From: Devosia sp.
GTDB lineage: Bacteria > Pseudomonadota > Alphaproteobacteria > Rhizobiales > Devosiaceae
Direction: 5' to 3'
NCBI RefSeq assembly: GCF_024707125.1
Contig: NZ_JANQAH010000009.1
Span: 186,001 to 250,000 of the forward strand
DNA: 64,000 bases
The stretch's first letter is position 1; each line of letters begins with the position of its first letter. Shown in pieces: positions 38,653 through 47,083 of this stretch. Made by a program: the position numbers and the translations under genes. The notes beneath the pieces are model-generated. The model ran no database searches. It worked only from the letters and a program-made list of their open reading frames with translations, and had not been told where the DNA came from.

Positions 38653-39258
38653 TTAGAGCCAGGGCCGTGCGGATGCCATCTTGCCCTCAAAGGACGAAAT
38701 GGCCGGATCGGATTTTAGCGTGCCGGCGATATCGTCGAGACCTTCGAGCAGGATGTGCTTGCGCGCCGGGTCGATATCGAAATGCAGCGTGCCGCCATCC
38801 GGACCCTTGATGGTCTGGGCTTCGAGATCCACGGTCAGCGTCGCGTTCGAGCCGCGCTCGGCATCATCGAGCAGGAGCTTGAGCTGCTCGGCCGAAACCA
38901 CCAGCGGCAGAATGCCGTTCTTGAAGCAGTTGTTATAAAAGATGTCGGCAAAGCTGGTGGAAACAACGCAGCGAATGCCGAAATCGGCCAGGGCCCAGGG
39001 GGCGTGCTCGCGCGAGGAGCCGCAACCAAAATTGTCGCCGGCAATGATGATCTTCGCCTGGCGATAGGCCGGCTTGTTGAGAACGAATTCGGGATTTTCC
39101 GAACCGTCTTCATTGTAGCGCATTTCCGAAAACAGGGCGGTGCCGAGGCCGGTCCGCTTGATGGTCTTCAGGTACTGCTTGGGGATGATCATATCGGTGT
39201 CGATGTTGATGATCGGCAACGGCGCCGCGACACCCGTCAATGTGGTGAATTTTTCCAT
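38653..39258 (-). CDS. leuD: 3-isopropylmalate dehydratase small subunit
   Basis: 201 residues from the ATG at 39258 ([19 protein letters not shown] upstream). The swivelling-domain motif [17 protein letters not shown] is intact, as is [14 protein letters not shown]. It pairs with LeuC. It starts a two-gene run with the RidA gene. The 159-base gap upstream separates it from the divergent PAS-HTH gene. Confidence 0.97.
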   Translation of the reverse strand: MEKFTTLTGVAAPLPIINIDTDMIIPKQYLKTIKRTGLGTALFSEMRYNEDGSENPEFVLNKPAYRQAKIIIAGDNFGCGSSREHAPWALADFGIRCVVSTSFADIFYNNCFKNGILPLVVSAEQLKLLLDDAERGSNATLTVDLEAQTIKGPDGGTLHFDIDPARKHILLEGLDDIAGTLKSDPAISSFEGKMASARPWL

Positions 39259-39417
39259 CGGAAAACCTCGCTTTGCCTTGGGTCTTTGGGCCAAACCGGG
39301 GTCGGGGTCAAGTCGGCTCTGGACGAAAGCGTTCGGCGCTTGACCTCAGGCACTCCGTTTGTCTACTCCTGACGCCCTGAACGGTCTTACCTTCAACTTG
39401 CGCTCGGGGGGCGGGTG

Positions 39418-40479
39418 ATGCAGGGACCAGTGCCTCCTGTGCCTGAACTTGGCCAGACGAAATCCTATCAGCCGACATCACGCCAGCTTTTGCGGGCGCT
39501 CGAAACCATGGCAGGCGTGGGGTTTTTTACCCTGTCTTTCGCTGATGGGAAGGTGCGGCCATCCGATGGCCTGCTTGTTCTGGCGGGGACGCTCGATCAG
39601 GTGGGCCAGCCGATCGGCATTGAATTCATCGAGGCGCGCACCCATCCCGACGACCGGGCCAGTCTCATCGAGAGCTTTCACATGTTGATGCGCGATACGC
39701 TGCCAACCCGGCGTGATCTGCGCATCCTGCGCGAGGATGGCACAGAGCGGCGCCTCGAAATGCGTTTCGAGCGCATGGCCGACGAAGCGCGCCGGCCGGT
39801 GGGCTGGATCATCTGCGTGCTCGACCGCACGGAGGAAGAGAGCCTCAAAAAGAACCTGGTGCTCATGCGCCAGCGCCTGCGGGCAGTACTCGAGCGGCTC
39901 GATGTGGACCTTGCCTGGTTCAGTTCGCCCAATGGCAGGGTGATCGAGCGGGTCAAGCAGTCCGAGAATGCCCATCTGCCCGATACCTCGCTCTTTACCC
40001 TCGACAGCTGGTTTTCGTCCGTGCATCCGGACGACCGGGCCCAGGTGCTTGCCGGCCTCGATCACCCCGGACAAAGCGTCACCGAAGCGCGCGTCGAGCG
40101 GGCGCCGGGCCAATATGTTCCCATGCGCACCGTGCGCCAGCCCGTCCTCAACGAGACGGGGGAAACCATCGAATGGCTGGGGCTGACAACCCTTGTCGAA
40201 CCGGGGCGCGGCGGGCTCGAAGCGAATGCGGCGGCGAGCGAAGAACTGCTCAATGGTCCCCTCTTGCGCGCGGCGCGTAATCTTCTGGGCTGGACCATTC
40301 CGGTGCTGGCCGAACAGTCGGGCGTTTCGGCGTCGACCATCATGCGGATCGAGGAAGCGACCGCGCCGGTGATTGAAGTGGCGCGGCGGCGCACCGCGGA
40401 GCGGCTGACCCAGGCCCTTACCAGGGGCGGGGTAACCTTTCACCGCACCCTGACGGGAAAGCTCGCCATCTCGCTCTAG
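39418..40479 (+). CDS. Two PAS-like domains with a C-terminal helix-turn-helix
   Basis: 353 residues from the ATG at 39418; a GTG directly before it is also in frame. A first PAS-like domain (about 28-145, HPDDRASLIESFHMLM, LRILREDGTERRLEMRFERM) is followed by a linker helix and a second (about 150-265, VHPDDRAQVLAGLDHP). The C-terminus (about 281-350, LLRAARNLLGWTIPVLAEQS) is an XRE-like HTH seen after PAS in rhizobial proteins. The order sensor-then-HTH suggests a one-component regulator responding to an internal signal. No cofactor-binding residue can be named. It is divergent from leuD. Confidence 0.7.
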   Translation: MQGPVPPVPELGQTKSYQPTSRQLLRALETMAGVGFFTLSFADGKVRPSDGLLVLAGTLDQVGQPIGIEFIEARTHPDDRASLIESFHMLMRDTLPTRRDLRILREDGTERRLEMRFERMADEARRPVGWIICVLDRTEEESLKKNLVLMRQRLRAVLERLDVDLAWFSSPNGRVIERVKQSENAHLPDTSLFTLDSWFSSVHPDDRAQVLAGLDHPGQSVTEARVERAPGQYVPMRTVRQPVLNETGETIEWLGLTTLVEPGRGGLEANAAASEELLNGPLLRAARNLLGWTIPVLAEQSGVSASTIMRIEEATAPVIEVARRRTAERLTQALTRGGVTFHRTLTGKLAISL

Positions 40480-40487
40480 GCGCTTGT

Positions 40488-41252
40488 TCAGACACCTTCC
40501 ATGCGGCCCGCGGCGCGGGCAAAGCCTTCGGCAATGGCGATACGCATGGCTTCGCGCGCGCCCTGCGGGTTCTTGTCGAGGATGGCCTGGGCGATGGCGC
40601 GATGCACGGCCACCGTCTGGATCAAGGCCTCGGGCTCATTGACCGGCGAGGAAATGGTGAAGGCTGCCGTCAGGGCCATTTCCACTAGCGCACTGATGGA
40701 CGCCATGAAGGGATTGCCGGATGCATTGGCCACCGCCTTGTGGAAGTCGAGATCGTGCCGGGCAAAATCCTCCGGCGTGCTCGCCGCTGCCATGCGGTCC
40801 ACCGCGGCAAGGAGGAGTTTTGCCTGCTCGTCGGTGCGCCGCTCGGCGGCCAGCGCGGCCGCTTCGATCTCGATGCCGATGCGCACTTCGGCAAGGCTCT
40901 GCAGGAAGCTGACTTCCGGCCCCAGCTCAAAATGCCAGGCCAGCACATCGGCATCAAAGAGATTCCAGCGATTGCGCGGCAAGACACGCGTACCGATGCG
41001 CGCCCGCGCTTCGATCAGGCCCTTGGCCGCCAGCGTCTTCAGCGCCTCGCGCAACACCGTGCGCGACACGCGGAACCGGTCGAGCAGTTCCGTATCGGGC
41101 GGCAGGATCGAGCCCTGCGCATATTGGCCCGAGACAATGGCAAAGCCCATGTCCCAGAGCACGTCGGAATGCAGGTTGTGCGCCAGATTGCGGCCCGACA
41201 GGGCAGCGATGAGGTCGCCGGAATGGCGCGCTCTGCCGCCTGATCGATCCAT
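40488..41252 (-). CDS. FadR/GntR-family transcriptional regulator with FCD domain
   Basis: 254 residues. N-terminal winged HTH (about 25-95, GSILPPDTELLDRFRVSRTV then LREALKTLAAKGLIEARARIGTRV). The C-terminal FCD domain (about 110-245) has the metal-binding pattern D...H in FARHDLDFHKAVANASGN and later H in VAVHRAIAQAI. Such regulators bind small carboxylates or sugar acids. The M20 peptidase gene is divergent, 150 bases away, but nothing ties the two. It converges with the PAS-HTH gene. Confidence 0.88.
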   Translation of the reverse strand: MDRSGGRARHSGDLIAALSGRNLAHNLHSDVLWDMGFAIVSGQYAQGSILPPDTELLDRFRVSRTVLREALKTLAAKGLIEARARIGTRVLPRNRWNLFDADVLAWHFELGPEVSFLQSLAEVRIGIEIEAAALAAERRTDEQAKLLLAAVDRMAAASTPEDFARHDLDFHKAVANASGNPFMASISALVEMALTAAFTISSPVNEPEALIQTVAVHRAIAQAILDKNPQGAREAMRIAIAEGFARAAGRMEGV

Positions 41253-41402
41253 GCTGGATGGCTCCTTGCCGAATGGTCGGGCGACCTAAGCACAGGCAGA
41301 TAAGTATGACAATATTGGGCGTCCACCCGAGGCTGGACAGAGCGGCTTGGGCTCGCCATGGTGCGCCCAGCAAATTTCGTGAATTCGCCGCAGGATTTTA
41401 CC

Positions 41403-42794
41403 ATGACCGACCAAGCCCAACTCGATGCCGTTCTTGCTCATGTGGATGCGGGCCTCGACCAAAGCCTCGATCGGCTCTTTCATCTTTTGCGCATCAAGTC
41501 GATCTCGACCGACCCGGCTTTTGCGGCCGAATGCCAGAAGGCAGCGAACTGGCTGGCAACGGAATTGAACGGCCTCGGCTTTGCCGCCAGCGCCCGGCCG
41601 ACGCCGGGCCATCCGGTCGTCGTCGCCCATGGTCCCGACCAGGCCGGCCCGCATGTGCTGTTTTATGCCCACTACGACGTGCAGCCAGTCGATCCGCTGA
41701 ACCTGTGGAATTCCGATCCCTTCGATCCCCAGATCAAGCAAGACGCTTCGGGCCGCAAGATCATCGTCGCCCGTGGCGCCTCGGACGACAAGGGCCAGAT
41801 GCTGACCTTCATCGAAGCCTGCCGCGCCTATAAGGCCGTCACCGGCAGCCTGCCGGTAAAGGTGTCGCTGATGCTCGAAGGCGAAGAAGAATCCGGCGGC
41901 AAGAACCTGCCGCCCTTCATGCGCGACAATGCCGAAGAACTGAAGGCCGACATTGCTCTGGTCTGCGACACCGATATGTGGGACCGCCAGACACCGTCGA
42001 TCACCACCATGCTGCGAGGCCTTGTGGCCGACGAGATCGTCGTCACCGCCGCCGACAAGGATCTTCACTCCGGCATGTTCGGCAATGCGGCACGCAATCC
42101 CAATCAGGTGGTCGCCGAGATCATCGCCAGCCTCCGCGCCCCCGATGGCTCCGTGACGCTTCCCGGCTTTTATGACGACGTTGCCGAAATCTCGCCCGAA
42201 CTCAAGGCGCAGTGGCAGGGTCTGGGCTTTGATGAAAAAGCCTTCCTCGGCAGCGTCGACCTATCCGTGCCGGCCGGCGAGCAGAACCGTTCCGTCCTCG
42301 AAATGCTCTGGTCGCGCCCGACCTGCGAGATCAACGGCATGAGCGGCGGCTATACCGGCGACGGTTTCAAGACTGTCATTCCCGCCAAGGCCTCGGCCAA
42401 GATTTCGTTCCGCCTCGTTTCCGGCATGGACCCCAAGAAGATCCGCGCCGCCTTCCGCGCCCATGTGGAAAAAATGATTCCGGCCGATTGCTCGGTGGAA
42501 TTCATTCCGCATGGCGGCTCGCCCGCCATCACCGTTCCCGCCGATGGCGAATTCCTGCGCAAGGCGCTTTCCGGACTTTCGGCCGAATGGGGCAAGCAGG
42601 CGGTGATCACCGGCTCCGGCGGGTCGATCCCGGTTGCCGGCGAATTCAAGTCCATCCTTGGCCTCGACACGCTGCTCATCGGCTTTGCGCATGTGGACGA
42701 CCAGATCCACAGCCCCAACGAAAAATACGACCTCGACAGTTTTCATCGTGGCATTCGTTCGTGGGTGCACGTGCTGGCGGCGCTGTCGAAGTAA
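41403..42794 (+). CDS. M20-family dipeptidase/deacylase
   Basis: 463 residues from the ATG at 41403 (AGGA eight bases upstream). Metal ligands are visible: His in FYAHYDVQPVDP, Asp in RGASDDKGQ, Glu pair in LEGEEESGGKN, Asp in VCDTDMWD and the terminal His in VDDQIHSPNEKYDL. The insertion (dimerisation) domain covers about 205-365, with DLHSGMFGNAARNP. It is a cytoplasmic di-zinc hydrolase; dipeptides are the usual substrate of this subgroup, but this is by family only. Confidence 0.9.
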   Translation: MTDQAQLDAVLAHVDAGLDQSLDRLFHLLRIKSISTDPAFAAECQKAANWLATELNGLGFAASARPTPGHPVVVAHGPDQAGPHVLFYAHYDVQPVDPLNLWNSDPFDPQIKQDASGRKIIVARGASDDKGQMLTFIEACRAYKAVTGSLPVKVSLMLEGEEESGGKNLPPFMRDNAEELKADIALVCDTDMWDRQTPSITTMLRGLVADEIVVTAADKDLHSGMFGNAARNPNQVVAEIIASLRAPDGSVTLPGFYDDVAEISPELKAQWQGLGFDEKAFLGSVDLSVPAGEQNRSVLEMLWSRPTCEINGMSGGYTGDGFKTVIPAKASAKISFRLVSGMDPKKIRAAFRAHVEKMIPADCSVEFIPHGGSPAITVPADGEFLRKALSGLSAEWGKQAVITGSGGSIPVAGEFKSILGLDTLLIGFAHVDDQIHSPNEKYDLDSFHRGIRSWVHVLAALSK

Positions 42795-42829
42795 GGCTTC
42801 TTCTGGCGCGCTACCGCTGCCCCCATCCA

Positions 42830-42923
42830 TCGTCATTGCCGGGCTTGTCCCGGCAATCCATCTTGGGGAAGCCTGCCAGTCTGCGGCTGGCGTGGACCAC
42901 CGGGACAAGCCCGGTGATGACGG
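42830..42923. repeat. Dispersed two-hairpin intergenic repeat, family A copy 3
   Basis: ATTGCCGGG-CTTGT-CCCGGCAAT then CCACCGGG-ACAAG-CCCGGTG, ending TGATGACGG, in the same orientation as copy 2. The linker is longer and includes GCCTGCCAG/CTGCGGCTGGC, which may add a third small hairpin. Confidence 0.8.
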
Positions 42924-42959
42924 AAAATAAGCTCGGTGTACTTAGGCGCCGCTTTAGAG

Positions 42960-43322
42960 CTAAGCGAAGACCAGCGCGATGATCGCAAGAACAGCCGGAA
43001 GGGTCTGGATGAACAGGATCTTCCGGCTGGCCGTCGCAGCGCCATAAATCCCGGCGACGGCGACGCAGGCGAGGAAGAAAAGCTTGATCTGCCAGGCCAT
43101 GGCCGGGTCGGGATGCACAAGACCCCAGATCAGGCCGGCGGCGAGAAAACCGTTATAGAGCCCCTGATTGCCGGCAAGGACCTTCGTCTGCTCAGCAAAT
43201 TCTGGCGTCAGTCCAAAAGCCTTCTGGCCGCGCGGGCTGGTCCACCAGACCATTTCCAAGAGCACGATATAGATATGGATCAGGGCGACGAGCCCGGTCA
43301 GCACATTGGCTACGAGCGTCAT
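42960..43322 (-). CDS. DUF1304 membrane protein
   Basis: 120 residues with four membrane segments. The N-terminal VANVLTGLVALIHIYIVLLE and the conserved GLTPEFAEQTKVLAGNQGLY followed by NGFLAAGLIWGL identify DUF1304. The function is not known. It stands 30 bases after the HEAT-repeat gene on the same strand and may share its transcript. Confidence 0.87.
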   Translation of the reverse strand: MTLVANVLTGLVALIHIYIVLLEMVWWTSPRGQKAFGLTPEFAEQTKVLAGNQGLYNGFLAAGLIWGLVHPDPAMAWQIKLFFLACVAVAGIYGAATASRKILFIQTLPAVLAIIALVFA

Positions 43323-43352
43323 GCTCGGTCCCTCCTGGTTGTTGTCGGCCCG

Positions 43353-43976
43353 TCAGCCGTTGAGTTTGCGCAGCAGCTTTTCCATGCGGTCGCGCTTGGA
43401 TTTCTGCATCATGCCATCGAGCCGTTCGCGAATAATGGCGAGCAGGCCCGGCTTTTCTTCCGGCGTGATGACGCTGGCCGTTTCCTCGGCATAGGTCGGA
43501 AACTGGTTCGGCGCGGCATCCTTCAGCCGCTCGACGAGAATAGGCACAGCCTTTTCCGCATAGCCCGAGCGGGCCAGTTTCACGAGCAGCGAGGTGCAGC
43601 GATCCTTGGCGATGACCGAACCGCGGTCGGCAGCCTCGATCACCTTGGGCAGCTCCGCCGCGATTTCATCGGCACGGATTTCCGCCACTGCATCGAGTGC
43701 CGTCATGGCGCCCCAGACCTGGCGATTATTGCCGCTCCCCAGCGCGTCGATGAAGGCAGGGCAATAATAGCCGATGAGATCGGGACTGCGCGCGCCGATC
43801 TCGTAAAGCACCTTCATCGCATCGTTACGCTGGCGCACCGTGCCGGAGCGTACGATCTCCACCAGTTCGGCAATGCCCTGCTTGTCGCCCGAATTGGCCA
43901 GTTCCTCGGCCAGGGCCACATTGGGCTCCTCGTCGCGGCGGTCCAGCGCCCCAGCCAGCCGATCGGCGATCGTCAC
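43353..43976 (-). CDS. HEAT-repeat protein coupled to deoD
   Basis: 207 residues, starting at a GTG that overlaps the deoD stop (GTGA, 43973-43976). The whole protein is alpha-helical with HEAT-like pairs: GIAELVEIVRSGTVRQRNDA then MKVLYEIGARSPDLI, QVWGAMTALDAVAEIRADEI and so on. No catalytic motif is seen. HEAT proteins usually bind other proteins. The overlap means translation follows deoD, but the link between the two functions is unknown. Confidence 0.75.
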   Translation of the reverse strand: MTIADRLAGALDRRDEEPNVALAEELANSGDKQGIAELVEIVRSGTVRQRNDAMKVLYEIGARSPDLIGYYCPAFIDALGSGNNRQVWGAMTALDAVAEIRADEIAAELPKVIEAADRGSVIAKDRCTSLLVKLARSGYAEKAVPILVERLKDAAPNQFPTYAEETASVITPEEKPGLLAIIRERLDGMMQKSKRDRMEKLLRKLNG

Positions 43977-44683
43977 GCTTCCACCGCCACGTCGAGCGCC
44001 AGCTCGACCATGTCCTTGAGCGAAGTCTGCCGCGCATCGGCGCTGATTTCCTCGTGCGTAATGAGGCAATCGGTCATGGTGCAGATGGTGAGCGCCTTGA
44101 CGCCAAAGCGCGCCGCCAGCGTATAGAGCGCGGCCGCTTCCATCTCGACGCCGATGACGCCGTGGTCGGGCAGCTTGTCGTAACCGGCAAAGCCGTCGGC
44201 ATGATAGAAAATGTCCGAGGACAGCATATTCCCCGCGTGGAATTTTAGTCCTTTTGCGTCGGCCTTGTCGGCAGCCGAGCGCAGAAGGCCAAAATCGGCG
44301 ATGGGCGCAAAATTGAAGGCGCCGAAACGGCCCTTGACGATGGCGCTGTCCGTGGACGCCGCCTGGGCGAGGATGACGTCGCGCACCTTTACCTTGGCAT
44401 TGAGCCCACCGCAGGTCCCGACGCGGATCAGGGTCTTGGCGCCGTAAACGTTGATCAGCTCATGCACATAGATCGAGAGCGAAGGCTGGCCCATGCCCGA
44501 GGCCTGCACCGAAACCGGCTTGCCCTTCCAGGTGCCGGTATAGCCAAGGCAATTGCGCACCGAATTGACCAGTTTTGGATTTTCGAAAAACGTTTCCGCG
44601 ATCCATTTGGCGCGCAAGGGATCACCGGGCAGCAGCACGGCCTCGGCATAGTCGCCCTCTTTGGCGTGATTGTGCGGGGTCAT
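43973..44683 (-). CDS. deoD: Purine-nucleoside phosphorylase DeoD
   Basis: 236 residues from the ATG at 44683 (GAGGAG upstream; MTPHNHAKEGDYAEAVLLPG). The phosphate site is in LLPGDPLRAKWIA and RVGTCGGLN, and the ribose/purine site is VEMEAAALYTLAA. It splits purine (deoxy)ribonucleosides using phosphate. Length is exactly that of hexameric DeoD enzymes. It heads the deoD-HEAT-DUF1304 run. Confidence 0.95.
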   Translation of the reverse strand: MTPHNHAKEGDYAEAVLLPGDPLRAKWIAETFFENPKLVNSVRNCLGYTGTWKGKPVSVQASGMGQPSLSIYVHELINVYGAKTLIRVGTCGGLNAKVKVRDVILAQAASTDSAIVKGRFGAFNFAPIADFGLLRSAADKADAKGLKFHAGNMLSSDIFYHADGFAGYDKLPDHGVIGVEMEAAALYTLAARFGVKALTICTMTDCLITHEEISADARQTSLKDMVELALDVAVEA

Positions 44684-44806
44684 GCTGATCTCCTCTGTTC
44701 CAATGCCACCGAGCATTGCCACTGGTCGCCCGCCTTGACAATCCTCGGCACGGAACGGCCGTCCCGGCCCGCGCATTCTATTGAAAGCAAAGCCCGGAGG
44801 TCGACG

Positions 44807-45292
44807 ATGTCCGATAGAATCGAAGCCAAAGTCACGCATCGTTTCCGCGTCAGTCCCGAACGGGTCTTCGATGTCTTCGTCGATCCCGAACTCGCCCGCC
44901 GCTGGCAGGTCGCCTGGCTCAAGCGGTCCGGCCTGGCAGGCCGGGCGACACGATCAGAACTCGATCCCCGCGTCGGCGGCAATTTCATCCTTGTCGACGA
45001 GCGCGAGGGAGGCGAGGCGCGTCACTGGGGCACGTTTCTGGCGCTCGATCGCCCCACAAAGATTTCCTTCTCCTGGATTGTCGACGAGAGCGAAGAGGAC
45101 GATCCAAGCATTGTGTGCATGATCATCGAGCCCGAGCCAGACGGGCCGGGTAGCGTCGTCACGCTCTACAACACCATGGATGCTCAGTGGGAAGACTGGC
45201 TGCCCCAGACCGAGAAAGGCTGGATCGCCCTCCTCGCCGGCATAGAGGATGTCATCGAACGGCGTGATATTCTGCCCACGCTAGACGCTTGA
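44807..45292 (+). CDS. SRPBCC (Aha1-like/START) domain protein
   Basis: 161 residues from the ATG at 44807, with CGGAGG eight bases upstream. The single domain begins KVTHRFRVSPERVFDVFVDP and has WAWLK-type helix residues (ARRWQVAWLKRS), GGNFILVDER and a C-terminal helix WEDWLPQTEKGWIALLAGIE. The AHSA1-like fold has a hydrophobic cavity for a ligand. Its function is unknown. It is divergent from deoD and 56 bases before argC. Confidence 0.8.
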   Translation: MSDRIEAKVTHRFRVSPERVFDVFVDPELARRWQVAWLKRSGLAGRATRSELDPRVGGNFILVDEREGGEARHWGTFLALDRPTKISFSWIVDESEEDDPSIVCMIIEPEPDGPGSVVTLYNTMDAQWEDWLPQTEKGWIALLAGIEDVIERRDILPTLDA

Positions 45293-45348
45293 CGGCGCGG
45301 GGCCTGAGCCCCATTTAACACCAGCAATTTTGCGCGGGAGCCAAGGAC

Positions 45349-46302
45349 ATGGTCGCGAAGATCTTTATCGACGGGGAAGCTGGAACCACGGGGCTGCAGA
45401 TTCGCGAGCGCCTGGCTGGCCGTCGCGATCTCGAGGTCATTTCCATTGCCCCGGAAAAGCGCAAGGACCAGGACGAGCGCAAGCGCCTGCTCAACACTGC
45501 CGATGTCGCCATCCTCTGCCTGCCCGACGAGGCGGCCAAGGAAAGCGTAAGGCTGATCGACAATGGTACGACCCGCATCATCGACGCTTCGACCGCCTAT
45601 CGCGTCGACCCCAACTGGGCCTATGGCTTTGCCGAAATGGACAAGGGCCAGGCCGACAGGATCGCCAATGCGCGCTTTGTCGCCAATCCCGGCTGCTGGC
45701 CGCAGGGTCTGATCGCCGGCCTGCGGCCGCTGATCGCTGCCGGCCTCATCCCGGCCGATCACCCGGTCATCTATCACGGCATTTCCGGCTATACCGGCGG
45801 TGGCCGCCCGATGATCGAGGAATACGTGGCCGGGGGCGACAAGGCCAGCCAGTTCATGCCCTATGGCCTGACCTTCCAGCACAAGCACGTGCCCGAAATG
45901 ACCTTTTACACCGGCCTCAAGCGCGAGCCGCTGTTCGAGCCCGTCGTCGGCAATTTCGCCCAGGGCATGACCACGGCCCTGCCGCTGCAATTGGGTACGC
46001 TGAACAAAATTCCGACCGGCGCCGAAATCCACGCCGCCATTGCCGACCATTTTGCCGACATCAAAGACAGTTTTGTGAAGGTAGCCCCCTATGATCCGGC
46101 GCTCGGCAAGAGCCCGGCGCTCGATCCGCAGGCGCATAACGGCACCAATACGCTGACCCTGCATGTCTTTGCCAACGACGCGCGCGCCCAGGCCGCCGTG
46201 GTCGCGGTCTATGACAATCTGGGCAAGGGCGCTTCGGGCGCTGCCGTCCAGAACCTCAATCTCATGCTCGGCGTTTCGGCGGCCGAGAGCCTTGCGGCGT
46301 GA
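45349..46302 (+). CDS. argC: N-acetyl-gamma-glutamyl-phosphate reductase (type 2)
   Basis: 317 residues, the short AGPR form. The NADP motif is IDGEAGTTGLQIRERL, and the catalytic Cys lies in VANPGCWPQGLIAGL. GISGYTGGGRPMIE and the C-terminal GTNTLTLHVFAN are also typical. It reduces N-acetylglutamyl phosphate to the semialdehyde in arginine synthesis. The other arg genes are not in the window. It is followed by a GNAT gene with nearly no gap. Confidence 0.96.
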   Translation: MVAKIFIDGEAGTTGLQIRERLAGRRDLEVISIAPEKRKDQDERKRLLNTADVAILCLPDEAAKESVRLIDNGTTRIIDASTAYRVDPNWAYGFAEMDKGQADRIANARFVANPGCWPQGLIAGLRPLIAAGLIPADHPVIYHGISGYTGGGRPMIEEYVAGGDKASQFMPYGLTFQHKHVPEMTFYTGLKREPLFEPVVGNFAQGMTTALPLQLGTLNKIPTGAEIHAAIADHFADIKDSFVKVAPYDPALGKSPALDPQAHNGTNTLTLHVFANDARAQAAVVAVYDNLGKGASGAAVQNLNLMLGVSAAESLAA

Positions 46303-46304
46303 CC

Positions 46305-46592
46305 ATGGCGGATTACAAGATCCGACGCGAAGAAGGGCCAACCCGCGGCCGCTATGTCATTGACCTGGCGCCCGGCGCCGAGGCCGAAATGACCTATCGC
46401 CGCGACGATGGCCGCATCATCGTCGACCACACCGGCGTGCCCAAGGAATATGAAGGTCGCGGCATTGCGCTTGAACTGGTCAAGGCCGCCATTGCCGATG
46501 CGCGGGCTGAAGGATTCAGGATCACCCCGGTCTGCCCCTATGTCGTGGTGCAGTTCCGCCGTCATCCCGAATGGAACGACCTTCTGGCTTGA
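46305..46592 (+). CDS. Small GNAT-like N-acetyltransferase (COG2388 type)
   Basis: 95 residues from the ATG at 46305, two bases after the argC stop; a GTG at 46299 that overlaps that stop is an alternative. The acetyl-CoA loop is VPKEYEGRGIALELVKAA, followed by RITPVCPYVVVQFRRHPEW. This single short domain (YjdJ/Gtl3B type) is typical of COG2388. It is probably co-transcribed with argC. Its substrate is unknown. Confidence 0.87.
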   Translation: MADYKIRREEGPTRGRYVIDLAPGAEAEMTYRRDDGRIIVDHTGVPKEYEGRGIALELVKAAIADARAEGFRITPVCPYVVVQFRRHPEWNDLLA

Positions 46593-46595
46593 GGC

Positions 46596-46844
46596 TCAGT
46601 CCTCGTAGGCGAGGCCCATCAGCCGCTCGTCGCGCCAGATGACGCGGCACAGTTCCAGCCGATGCCCGAACAGCACGTAAAAGCGCTCGGGCGTCGGCCA
46701 ATCTTCCAGCATTTCGATCTTGGCGCCAAAGGGCGAGGCATTGCGCAACAGGGCAGGCAGTCTGACGAGGCCATCCTCGAGCACGAGGGTAGCATCAAGG
46801 CGGACGTTCTCTCTGGGTCGAAGCCGACGCTCTGTCTGGTCCAT
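46596..46844 (-). CDS. PilZ-domain protein
   Basis: 82 residues. It opens with the c-di-GMP binding arginines ([16 protein letters not shown]) and has the second motif as [11 protein letters not shown] (usual D/NxSxxG). This is a stand-alone PilZ domain, the type that acts as c-di-GMP effector on another protein. A GGDEF enzyme is encoded at 52.4-53.6 kb. It converges with the GNAT gene, three bases apart. Confidence 0.85.
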   Translation of the reverse strand: MDQTERRLRPRENVRLDATLVLEDGLVRLPALLRNASPFGAKIEMLEDWPTPERFYVLFGHRLELCRVIWRDERLMGLAYED

Positions 46845-46929
46845 GCCCCATTGTAGCGCAGATCAGCGAGATGATCCTGCAAGCCTTTGATTCAAAGGCC
46901 AAGCATCTTTCGGGGCTTTGGGAGGCGTT

Positions 46930-47005
<76 letters not shown>

Positions 47006-47083
47006 GCACCAATGGCTGAGATATGGACATAAATCGCTGATAGGGCAAGGGGGATCATGGATCGCCCCTGCCCCCAGATGACC

